DNA of 64,000 nt, from NCBI GenBank assembly GCA_016219985.1, contig JACRJO010000032.1:372001-436000 (forward strand), written 5' to 3'. A program made the position numbers and the translations under genes. The stretch's first letter is position 1, and each line of letters opens with the position of its first letter. The notes below the pieces were generated by a model. That model was not told where the DNA came from, searched no databases, and saw nothing but the letters and a program-made list of their open reading frames with translations. Positions 43,719 to 50,683 of this stretch are shown piece after piece. The DNA comes from Sphingobacteriales bacterium. GTDB lineage: Bacteria > Bacteroidota > Bacteroidia > Chitinophagales > Chitinophagaceae.

Positions 43719-44807
43719 CTATTGCCTAAAATCTGCAACAAGGGGAAAATGATCGGAATAAACCGGTCCCGGGCAGCGGTAATTTACCACTCCAAGCTGT
43801 TTAGCGGCAAAAATATAGTCGATCCGGAGGGAGGGGGAGATAAAACGGTAGGTCCTGCCCAGCCCCCTGCCTCTCTCTAAGAAGGCATCCTTCAGTCCGC
43901 CCCGCAGGCGGAAATAAGCATAGGAATTCGGAACATCGCCCAGGTCGCTGCACAGAATGACCGGGTAGGGACTGTTTCCGGTCTCCTGCCGGGCCAGGTC
44001 GGCCTGCCGGTTCCTTAAGCGGTAGCTGTTTTTCAGCTTATTGAGAACATTGGTATTCATTTTAACCTGCCCCGGTTCCTGGAAATCATCCTTATTGAAC
44101 CCGGGAGATTCGAGGTGTGAATTGAATACCCTTATCGTATTATCATTATATTTAATGTCGGCATAACACAAACCTTCCGAGTGGACCTTTGCGTCATTTT
44201 TGAAATCCTTTGCCGCCAGGATCGGGTATTTCGAAAATATCGCCAGCCCATACTGGAATTTGCCTTCAAAAAGTTCCGTGGACGGGTAAAAATGATAATA
44301 GCCAAAACCCAGGGCCTTTAATGCCGGGATATTCGCTTCGTAATAGTAGGGGTCGTGGCATTCAAAAAACTCCTGCAAACAGAGTACATCCGCTTCCTGT
44401 GATTCAATAAAATCCAGCATCAGTTTCCGGTAACTCTGCCCGCCTCTTTTCTCCTTATTCCGCTCATCCCAGCGGGACACATTCCAGGACAATACCCGGA
44501 TCGTTCCTTCCGGTTTATAAGCGGACGCCGCCTTAAAATTCAGGGGGAAGAGGACCAATACCTGTTGCCAGCCCAACAGCAGGGAAACCCCGCAAAAAAG
44601 GGCCCAGCGGGACCTCCGGATCGCCCAGGTCAGGAGCAGCAGGAGCAGCAGGGCCAGGAGCAGGGGGAAGGCTAACCCGAGGATCGCAATAAACCAGGTG
44701 GCCCCGGAACCCAGCCAGGGAACCAGGCAAACAAGAAGGTATAGCACAGCCACTATGACGGTTAGCACTATGCCGGCTTTTTTCCAAAAAGAGGATCGCT
44801 TATTCAA
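43719..44807 (-). CDS. Membrane-anchored endonuclease/exonuclease/phosphatase family protein
   Basis: The 362-residue protein has about three N-terminal spans (residues ~10-95) and an EEP domain with LSWNVSRWD, LQEF, FNSHLES, CSDLGDVPNS and the final SDHFPLVADF. The SDH at the end is catalytic in the family; the usual GDFN reads SDLGDVPN. The start is TTG at 44807, with no nearby in-frame ATG. Such proteins act on phosphodiesters, sometimes phospholipids or sugar-phosphate polymers. No close substrate clue is present. Confidence 0.8.
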   Translation of the reverse strand: MNKRSSFWKKAGIVLTVIVAVLYLLVCLVPWLGSGATWFIAILGLAFPLLLALLLLLLLTWAIRRSRWALFCGVSLLLGWQQVLVLFPLNFKAASAYKPEGTIRVLSWNVSRWDERNKEKRGGQSYRKLMLDFIESQEADVLCLQEFFECHDPYYYEANIPALKALGFGYYHFYPSTELFEGKFQYGLAIFSKYPILAAKDFKNDAKVHSEGLCYADIKYNDNTIRVFNSHLESPGFNKDDFQEPGQVKMNTNVLNKLKNSYRLRNRQADLARQETGNSPYPVILCSDLGDVPNSYAYFRLRGGLKDAFLERGRGLGRTYRFISPSLRIDYIFAAKQLGVVNYRCPGPVYSDHFPLVADFRQ

Positions 44808-45138
44808 TGCTGTTTGAGTTTGCGGAAAGGAACAATGTTAAACAAAATAGCACAAATAAAACAACGGGGTATGAATAAGGAATCTTTATATCTCCGGGGG
44901 GCCGGGACCTGAATAAATTTTGGATAGCTGGAAGCCTTACTGCCGGCGGTATTCAATACCTCATCTGCTATCAGCATGTGCAGGTTCCCGGGGTAATCTT
45001 TGACAGTCTCCGGAAGGACCCGGAGTCTGAACAAAATTTAGATAAGCCGGGGCCTGTACAATTGAGACATCCGGGCCGGAATGGTTTGGGAAAATTGGTT
45101 GGCTTTTAAAACAGCAGACTCAGGGAGGGAATAAATCT

Positions 45139-45174
45139 TCGTTCAGACTCCAGGCCACCAGGTAACGGAATTCC
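45139..45174 (+). repeat. Degenerate direct repeat, left copy
   Basis: Begins TCGTTCAGAC and continues with GGCCA and CGGAAT. It is roughly 70-75% identical to 46153-46188 by eye. The two copies flank the A+T-rich lipoprotein gene. Confidence 0.4.
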
Positions 45175-45212
45175 GTTTTTTCAGGAAATCTACACGTTAA
45201 CTATTTTTTAAG

Positions 45213-45234
45213 CGGACCTGAGCCGCAGGCTCAG
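45213..45234 (+). repeat. 22-bp inverted repeat, left copy
   Basis: Matches the reverse complement of 46057-46078 at 20 of 22 positions. It contains its own hairpin with 7-bp arms. Together with the right copy it brackets the lipoprotein gene. Confidence 0.5.
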
Positions 45235-45308
45235 TCCAGCTACTTTACTGTTGAAGGTGCGGGAACACTTCGGACAGCGGGGCTCTCCGGGAAGGAATAA
45301 TTGATATC

Positions 45309-45866
45309 TCAACCCTCACACACAGCGCTCATATACTCAAGTGCTTCTTTACTGTCTGCAATTGGAAATTTAGGAGAGCTTTTATGGACTTCAATAATCC
45401 TATTGCCTTTAAAATAAAATAAGAGAAATTTACATCCCAGTCTGTTCGACTCCTTCTCCAAGAAAGAGATGTAAGCGATATTTTGACTGGTACCAAAAAT
45501 TAACAATTTTCTTTTAGCATAAGTCAAATAATATTTTCCAGAAGCTGGCCTAATAAGATCAGAATCTGTCATACTGTAAGCAATTTGTTTACCAATCAGA
45601 CTGGAATCTATTTCATAAGGGGGCAGGTCATCAAAACAATCACAGACTTGTCCAGCATCAGCTATCCTGAACTCACCATCATATTTCTGCTCTAAATAGT
45701 CAAAAACAAACCGTGGTATCAATTCCTTTTCTTCAGTTTCAATAAACTGTTCTTTATTACTATGGCCTATAATGTTTTTCATTTCCTCCTTACAATCATT
45801 ATTCTTACACCCAATTTCCATTGTAACCAGGAGTAATATCCCACTTAGTTTTAATAAATTATTCAT
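45309..45866 (-). CDS. A+T-rich lipoprotein of unknown function
   Basis: The ATG at 45866 gives 185 residues with a lipoprotein signal (hydrophobic run, then EIGC; lipidated Cys ~20). The mature part is rich in Cys, Asp and Glu and has no recognisable domain; motifs include CDCFDDLPPYE and LLIFGTSQNIAYISF. Base composition is clearly more A+T-rich than its neighbours, and a TATAAT-like -10 sits at 45884-45889. Repeats flank it on both sides. It could be a recent acquisition or the surviving part of a decayed island. Function unknown. Confidence 0.7.
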   Translation of the reverse strand: MNNLLKLSGILLLVTMEIGCKNNDCKEEMKNIIGHSNKEQFIETEEKELIPRFVFDYLEQKYDGEFRIADAGQVCDCFDDLPPYEIDSSLIGKQIAYSMTDSDLIRPASGKYYLTYAKRKLLIFGTSQNIAYISFLEKESNRLGCKFLLFYFKGNRIIEVHKSSPKFPIADSKEALEYMSAVCEG

Positions 45867-45883
45867 ATGTATCAAAAAATTAG

Positions 45884-45914
45884 ATTATAACATGTTGTGC
45901 TATTAAAAACTCAA
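45884..45914 (-). promoter_or_regulatory. Possible promoter of the A+T-rich lipoprotein gene
   Basis: On the minus strand, TTGAGT (45909-45914) lies 19 bp before TATAAT (45884-45889), 18 bp ahead of the ATG. This is closer to a generic sigma-70 promoter than to the Bacteroidota TAnnTTTG form. A chance match is quite possible in A+T-rich sequence. Confidence 0.35.
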
Positions 45915-46056
45915 GCATATTTTATTTGCACCAGCTTCCTTCCATTTTGATGATTTATCCAGTGCAATATTGACATGGATGAGAGTTTTTTTCCCTGCTC
46001 TTCGTAGTATTCTCCCTGCTCTTCCTAAAAATAACAAAATTGCATCGACTGCTGGC

Positions 46057-46078
46057 CTGAACCTGCGGCCCAGGTCCG
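46057..46078 (-). repeat. 22-bp inverted repeat, right copy
   Basis: Reverse complement of 45213-45234 with two mismatches. Confidence 0.5.
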
Positions 46079-46152
46079 TCATAACAAGCCCCTATAAAAA
46101 CTTCGTTCCGGCCCGGATATCGCTGATACGGGTTTCCTAAGATAAGAAATTA

Positions 46153-46188
46153 TCGTTCAGACCCGGGGCCATTGGGTGGCGGAATACC
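46153..46188 (+). repeat. Degenerate direct repeat, right copy
   Basis: Begins TCGTTCAGAC; resembles 45139-45174 in the same orientation. Confidence 0.4.
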
Positions 46189-46397
46189 AATTGCATTTCG
46201 AAGTGCCGGGGCAACAGGTTGAGAGAAAGGACAAATATTCATCCGGGCAAGAATAACCGGCAGGTGCAGGGTTTTGGAGAGGCGAGATCCCCAGGGTAAG
46301 CAATGAGCCGGTGGCAGGGTTCCCGGCTTGTTGCCTGCCAATTTTTCTATTTGGAACAATTCCCCCAAGCCTCTATATTTGCACTCCCAATGCAAAA

Positions 46398-46471
46398 GGG
46401 GAATTAGCTCAGTTGGCTAGAGCGCTTGCATGTCATGCAAGAGGTCACGAGTTCGACTCTCGTATTCTCCA
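46398..46471 (+). tRNA. tRNA with anticodon GTC (Asp by anticodon, Ala-like acceptor stem)
   Basis: The 74 bases fold into a complete cloverleaf: acceptor GGGGAAT/ATTCTCC, D stem GCTC/GAGC, anticodon stem CTTGC/GCAAG with loop ATGTCAT, variable AGGTC and T arm ACGAG-TTCGACT-CTCGT. Loop positions 34-36 read GTC, so it should decode Asp codons. The third acceptor pair is G-T (G3-U70) and base 73 is A, which are the alanine identity elements in E. coli, whereas Asp normally needs G73. The CCA end is not encoded (CAT follows). An intrinsic terminator sits 16 bp downstream. Confidence 0.9.
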
Positions 46472-46487
46472 CATAACCCAGGTATAC

Positions 46488-46517
46488 GAACCCCGGCATC
46501 CCGGGGTTCTCTTTTTT
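46488..46517 (+). terminator. Intrinsic terminator of the tRNA gene
   Basis: GAACCCCGG (46488-46496) pairs perfectly with CCGGGGTTC (46501-46509) around CATC, followed by TCTTTTTT. Confidence 0.92.
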
Positions 46518-46559
46518 GCCAAAGCCCTGCCATCCGGTCCTGCATATTCAAACCCCTGC

Positions 46560-46594
46560 CGGGTACCATTTTGCTTTCGTTACACCGGTACCCG
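46560..46594. other. Short hairpin in the tRNA-TonB gap
   Basis: CGGGTACC at 46560-46567 is inverted as GGTACCCG at 46587-46594, with a 19-base spacer. No T-run follows. The rest of 46472-46728 shows nothing else. Confidence 0.35.
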
Positions 46595-46728
46595 ATCGCC
46601 GCTGTACGTTAATTCAAATCAGGTTTCTTTCCTGTTCACCTGTTCCGGCTTCATAGTTTCCCCCAACAGAAGGACCGGTCAGGCAGACTTGCGGTTATAC
46701 ATGGGTGTGATTACAAAAACTGTCCCCG

Positions 46729-48201
46729 TTAAAAAGTAACCCGGATCCCCAGTCCCAGGCTGAAATTATTTGACGTATTCCCCTGGGCAAAGACCGGTGT
46801 ATAATGTTCCGAAGCCCGGATCCCCAGCTTCTCCGAAAACTGGTAGGCCTGGGTAAATCCAAACATACCCGCGAAATAGGTATCCGAATATTTGCTGTTT
46901 GCGTATTTCTGTCCCTGGCTGACAAAACCCAGCAAGGCCTGCGTGGTGAAAATAAAAGGATCGTTGCAATTGGCCCCCCGGAACGGGGTATAGGAGGCGC
47001 CGCCAAACAGGCCCAGCTTGGTATAATCAACCATGCCCTCCGAGCCGGCATTGTAAGAGAGATGGCCGGTTACCCCAAAATTCTCACAGATCATCCGGGT
47101 ATAATTCAGAAAACCGCCGGGCATGGACAGGGTTTCCCCGTTGCCAAAATCTTCCAGCAATAAAGAGAAACCACCATAGAAAATATTGGGCTGGCAGGAA
47201 CTATTGCTTTGGGGACTGCAATCATTCCGCGGCATTTCAAAACGGAAATTCGCCCAGTGCTGATCCAGCGCATCATTGACCTTCACCTTCGGATCCAGGT
47301 TCAGACGCAGGGGATTCCCCCCGGCAGCCTGGGGAAACAGATCCCGGTATTCCACTTTGGGCAGGTTGTTTTCATACCCCGTTTGCTTCAGCTCAAAATC
47401 ATACCCGTTCACATCGGTAAACCCGCTTTTATACTGGAGCATCTGCCCCTTGCAATCATAAAACCAGGACTCCCCGTACCGGTAATTTTCCGGGTACCAC
47501 TCGTAACGCAGGGATTGACGGAGTATTCCATTATCATCCTTTAATTTAATATCCTGGACCCGGTAATCCCCCCGGAGCTGCAAATCCGATTCCATTTTTC
47601 CTCCCTTCCCGTAAGTCAGGTCCGCCTGACTGGAAACACCGGGCTGGGCTGAAAAAATATCCCGGACCTGGCCGGTCCAATTCAAGTACTGATCATTCAC
47701 GCTGCCTTCATACCTGACCTTCGGAATTTCATAATAGGGTGTGTAAGAGTTTCCCGGGCCGATCCGGAGATCCATGTCTTTTTTGGTGATGATATTGATC
47801 ACTCCCGAAATGGCATCTGACCCGTAGACCGTACCGGATCCGTCCCTGAGCACTTCGATCCGTTCGATAGATTCCACGGGTATCTGGTTGATATCAAAGG
47901 TGACGGATTGCCCGTACACCGCCTGTTTTTTCCCGTTCAGTAAAATCATTGACCTGTTCGTACCCAATCCCCTGAGATCAACCGTGGATTCGCGTTGGGT
48001 CACCACATGCGTATTTGGCAAGGAACGGATCACTTCTGTTATGTCAGCCCCGCGGTAGGTCTGGATCGTTTCGGAGCCGATCGTACTGACCGGGGTGCTC
48101 AGTTGTAAATTGAGTTTTCGCTGCGCCCGGATCGAAAGGGAACCGGGAATAATGAATAATACAGTCAGGAATAGCCGGAGGAAAGAAATTTCTTTCAGCA
48201 T
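46729..48201 (-). CDS. TonB-plug protein with a short C-terminal beta-barrel-like region
   Basis: The 490-residue protein has a signal peptide (to about residue 26) and a complete TonB plug (about 34-142: VIRSLPNTHVVTQ, DLRGLG, RIEVLRDGSGTVYGSDAISGVINI). The rest is only ~340 residues, against 450 or more for a 22-strand TonB receptor barrel. Its last ~130 residues alternate like an outer-membrane 8-strand barrel and end in an aromatic residue (GLGIRVTF). The plug may be a gating or binding module rather than a transporter. No energy-coupling box is evident. It is probably transcribed with the small lipoprotein upstream. Confidence 0.75.
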   Translation of the reverse strand: MLKEISFLRLFLTVLFIIPGSLSIRAQRKLNLQLSTPVSTIGSETIQTYRGADITEVIRSLPNTHVVTQRESTVDLRGLGTNRSMILLNGKKQAVYGQSVTFDINQIPVESIERIEVLRDGSGTVYGSDAISGVINIITKKDMDLRIGPGNSYTPYYEIPKVRYEGSVNDQYLNWTGQVRDIFSAQPGVSSQADLTYGKGGKMESDLQLRGDYRVQDIKLKDDNGILRQSLRYEWYPENYRYGESWFYDCKGQMLQYKSGFTDVNGYDFELKQTGYENNLPKVEYRDLFPQAAGGNPLRLNLDPKVKVNDALDQHWANFRFEMPRNDCSPQSNSSCQPNIFYGGFSLLLEDFGNGETLSMPGGFLNYTRMICENFGVTGHLSYNAGSEGMVDYTKLGLFGGASYTPFRGANCNDPFIFTTQALLGFVSQGQKYANSKYSDTYFAGMFGFTQAYQFSEKLGIRASEHYTPVFAQGNTSNNFSLGLGIRVTF

Positions 48202-48327
48202 ATACAGGAGTTTTGAGGTGAAAAAAAATGGTTTCCCGGGAGACCGGAGCCTGTATTCAGGGGGTGGAAACCGAATTTAAAAAAAAAGGAGACTTTTTCA
48301 AAAAATATGCGGGAGAAAAAGGGCTGC

Positions 48328-48558
48328 CTAATCACATTTCACACAGGGCTTCCCGCCATATCCATTGGCGCTGGCCCATTGTTCGCAATCGCTCCGGGTT
48401 GCAAAACAGGGCAATCCCAGGTCCAGGCTCTCCACCCGCCAGGGCGCTGCAGTGGTACAGCGGTTGGCACAGATCACAAATTCCTCGTTTTTCCGGCAGG
48501 TGCCCAGTACAGTGACCAGTGTGAACAGGAGCAGCAATTGATACAAGCTGACTTTCAT
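48328..48558 (-). CDS. Small Cys-rich lipoprotein
   Basis: The ATG at 48558 gives a 76-residue protein with a lipoprotein signal (LLLLFTLVTVLGTC, lipidated Cys ~20) and a short mature region with six more cysteines (CANRC, CFATRSDCEQW, CVKCD). An upstream in-frame start exists at 48594 but spoils the signal. The Cys spacing suggests disulfides or metal binding in the periplasm. It precedes the TonB-plug gene by 126 bp on the same strand, so the two may work together. No family recognised. Confidence 0.65.
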   Translation of the reverse strand: MKVSLYQLLLLFTLVTVLGTCRKNEEFVICANRCTTAAPWRVESLDLGLPCFATRSDCEQWASANGYGGKPCVKCD

Positions 48559-48673
48559 ACCCTGAAATTGAGATGCGGGGGCTGCCCGAAACAATGATAT
48601 TGATCAGGCAAATGCCGATATTTAAACCTCAAAAAAATCCCGTGGACAATTATTGGCTCCTGGGGGTTGCTGG

Positions 48674-48691
48674 TTGCTGATTAATCAGCAA
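48674..48691. promoter_or_regulatory. 18-bp perfect palindrome upstream of the Cys-rich lipoprotein
   Basis: TTGCTGATTAATCAGCAA is a perfect inverted repeat with no spacer, about 116 bp upstream of the lipoprotein ATG. It looks like a dimeric regulator site. No regulator gene lies next to it. Confidence 0.45.
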
Positions 48692-48739
48692 TGTTCCCTT
48701 TTCAGCTATTGCGGACTGGCTGGGGGCCTTTTCTGTTTA

Positions 48740-48789
48740 CCCCGGGTTGCACCCGGGGCTATTGTTGTTCAACCCCTTCGGGGTTGCGG
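48740..48789 (+). repeat. 50-bp double-hairpin repeat, copy 1
   Basis: Contains CCCCGGGTTGCACCCGGGG, a near-perfect stem-loop, then a short AT spacer and AACCCCTTCGGGGTT, a second stem with a TTCG tetraloop. Copy 3 is identical over 50 bases; copy 2 has several changes. Confidence 0.9.
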
Positions 48790-48862
48790 CTAATGAACAT
48801 CGAAAACCGGGCATTGATCGTTCCCCCGATAAAATTTTAAATGGCCATCTTTACATACTATT

Positions 48863-48912
48863 CCACGGGTTGCGCCCGGGACTATTGTTGTTTCACCCCT
48901 TCGGGGTTGCGG
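48863..48912 (+). repeat. 50-bp double-hairpin repeat, copy 2
   Basis: Same order of elements as copies 1 and 3 but with about eight substitutions. The TTCG tetraloop hairpin is kept. Confidence 0.85.
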
Positions 48913-49000
48913 TTTCCCACCAACGTTTCATCAACAATCAACTATTTGTTTCACCTCTTCAAACGCAATACGATGGGCTGCCCGTGGTCGTTGCCTTTCA

Positions 49001-49050
49001 CCCCGGGTTGCACCCGGGGCTATTGTTGTTCAACCCCTTCGGGGTTGCGG
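49001..49050 (+). repeat. 50-bp double-hairpin repeat, copy 3
   Basis: Identical to copy 1. Spacings from copy to copy are 123 and 138 bp, with unrelated sequence between. Confidence 0.9.
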
Positions 49051-49169
49051 GTTCCCATAAAAAAACTCCCTCTTCCGAAGGAGTGCAACTAATGAATTAA
49101 ATGGTATGCTAACCAGGATGAATCTTCAAATTATAAAAACTGCCCGAACCCTAAGCCCCGAACTCCGAA

Positions 49170-50495
49170 CTACTCTCCCCAGATATTGTCCTTTCCATCC
49201 AGCCATAATTTCACCAGGTCTGTTGTTACTGATTTCGGTCTTTCCAGCGGGAAACCGAGGGCACGGTCCCAGCAGAGACTGGCCAGTACCCCGAGGGCGC
49301 GGCTGACGGCGAAGAGTACGGTATAGAATTCATATTCCACCATGCCGTAGTGTACCAGGAGCGCCCCGCTATGGGCATCCACATTGGGCCAGGGATTTTT
49401 GATCTTGCCGATGGTCTGCAGAATCGGCGGAACCGTCTCATAGATATTCCAGACCGTCTGTACCAGTTTATCATCGGGCATGTGCTTTTTGCCAAATTCC
49501 AGCTGGGCCGTGTAGCGGGGGTCGGTCTTGCGCAATACCGCGTGTCCATAACCCGGCACCACTTTGCCTTCGCTCAGGGTTTTCTTTACATATTCCGCGA
49601 TCTGTTCCTTGGTCGGCAGGTCGGTTTTCAGTTCTTCCTGCATTTCATAGATCCATTTGATCACTTCCTGGTTGGCGAGACCGTGCAGGGGACCTGCCAG
49701 GCCATTCATACCGGCTGCATAACTCAGGTACGGATCACTCAGGGCTGATCCCACGAGGTGGGTGGTATGAGCAGATACATTCCCTCCTTCATGATCCGCA
49801 TGAATGGTCATATACAAACGCATCAATTCCTGAAAACTCTCGTCCTCAAAACCCAGCATATGCGCCAGGTTACCGGCCCAGTCAAGCAGGCCGTTGGGCT
49901 GAATATGATCGCTGTTCCGGTATTTGCGGCGGTAGATATAGGCGGCGATCCGGGGTAACCGGGCCAGGAGTACGATGCTGTCGTCGAATACCGGCAACCA
50001 ATAGTCTTTTTTACTGATCCCTTCCGCGTATTTCTTCTGAAAATAACTTTCGGTCTGCAAGGCCATCACCCCCACCACGAACATGGTCATGGGATGCGCC
50101 GTGATCGGCAGGGCATCAATAGCTTCAAAAACATGGGTCGGCACATGGCTGCGGCGCTGCAGGATATTGGTCACATGACCGGCTTCCTCATCATTGGGCA
50201 GTTCGCCGATCAGCATCAGGTAAAATAATCCTTCCGGCAGGGGTTCGGAACCACCGGGAGCCTTGGGCAGTTTCTGCTGCAATTCAGGAATGGAATAACC
50301 CCGGAAACGAATCCCTTCCTGCGCATCCAGCAAAGATGTTTCGGTCACGAGACCGGTAATCCCCCGCATACCCTGGTATATCTGGGATAGCGTAACCTCG
50401 CCTATTTTCTTGTTACCATGCTCTTTCAGTAAGTCCTTGATCTCGGCGGCTACACTGTCAGCTTTAGCCCTGAACCTGTCTTTGATGATACCCAT
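49170..50495 (-). CDS. gltA: Citrate synthase, eukaryote-like type I
   Basis: The 441-residue protein matches the animal mitochondrial form more than the E. coli hexameric form: HADHEGGNVSAHTTHL, GLAGPLHGLANQEV (catalytic His), PGYGHAVLRKTDPR (second His) and NVDAHSGALL (catalytic Asp). It condenses acetyl-CoA and oxaloacetate. Type I enzymes are usually dimers and not inhibited by NADH as the E. coli enzyme is. It begins with MGIIKDRFRAKA and has no organellar targeting segment. It sits alone; the upstream gap carries a heptad repeat. Confidence 0.93.
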   Translation of the reverse strand: MGIIKDRFRAKADSVAAEIKDLLKEHGNKKIGEVTLSQIYQGMRGITGLVTETSLLDAQEGIRFRGYSIPELQQKLPKAPGGSEPLPEGLFYLMLIGELPNDEEAGHVTNILQRRSHVPTHVFEAIDALPITAHPMTMFVVGVMALQTESYFQKKYAEGISKKDYWLPVFDDSIVLLARLPRIAAYIYRRKYRNSDHIQPNGLLDWAGNLAHMLGFEDESFQELMRLYMTIHADHEGGNVSAHTTHLVGSALSDPYLSYAAGMNGLAGPLHGLANQEVIKWIYEMQEELKTDLPTKEQIAEYVKKTLSEGKVVPGYGHAVLRKTDPRYTAQLEFGKKHMPDDKLVQTVWNIYETVPPILQTIGKIKNPWPNVDAHSGALLVHYGMVEYEFYTVLFAVSRALGVLASLCWDRALGFPLERPKSVTTDLVKLWLDGKDNIWGE

Positions 50496-50594
50496 ACGAC
50501 CTTATTTTTCGGGGAATATTGATAAACAATTTGATGGCATAAAAGTACTGATTGCCCCGGGCTGTAGCAAAATTTATGGGGGAAAGTTTGGAAT

Positions 50595-50683
50595 CAGTTG
50601 ACAGCTGACAGTTGGCAGTTGGCAGGGACCAGGTACCGGGGGGGCCGGCCATGCTAACAACTAACAACTGTCAACTGACAACT
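50595..50683. repeat. Heptad-based inverted repeat between gltA and the LptF/G gene
   Basis: Left arm 50595-50625 is a run of GTTGACA/GCTGACA/GTTGGCA heptads; right arm 50654-50683 is CTAACAA/CTGTCAA/CTGACAA heptads, its imperfect reverse complement. The loop is 28 bases. The right arm touches the stop codon of the LptF/G gene, so it may terminate that transcript, although no T-run is present. Confidence 0.7.

Larger units (their letters stand above)
44808..45308. other. Gene-poor region with degenerate repeats
   Basis: About 500 bases with no supported gene. A segment near 44905-44930 resembles one near 45025-45052 (CTGAA-AAATTT-GATA--C-GG pattern). The 36-bp stretch at 45139-45174 resembles 46153-46188 in direct orientation, and 45213-45234 is an imperfect (20 of 22) inverted match of 46057-46078. 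The last also holds a hairpin, CTGAGCC-GCA-GGCTCAG. These look like decayed dispersed repeats around the lipoprotein gene. Confidence 0.5.
45867..46397. other. Intergenic region between lipoprotein and tRNA with repeats
   Basis: About 530 bases with no supported gene. It holds the lipoprotein promoter region, two 12-bp direct repeats (TCCCTGCTCTTC at 45992 and 46013, 21 bp apart), the inverted repeat at 46057-46078 and the direct repeat at 46153-46188. The final ~100 bases precede the tRNA gene. Confidence 0.5.
48559..49169. other. Intergenic region with three copies of a 50-bp hairpin repeat
   Basis: This 611-base stretch holds the palindrome at 48674-48691 and three dispersed hairpin repeats (48740, 48863, 49001). 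The reading frames that cross it (for example 48747-49100) merely translate the repeats. No gene is supported. Confidence 0.7.

Noticed and set aside
44804..45034. 76-codon ORF upstream of the EEP gene
   Set aside because: Overlaps degenerate repeats, has no domain, and no clear start signal.
48740..49050. CRISPR array
   Set aside because: Only three repeats, hairpin-rich, with long irregular spacers and no cas genes.
48747..49100. 117-codon ORF with repeated PGLLLFNPFGV
   Set aside because: It is only a translation of the three 50-bp hairpin repeats; no independent coding evidence.
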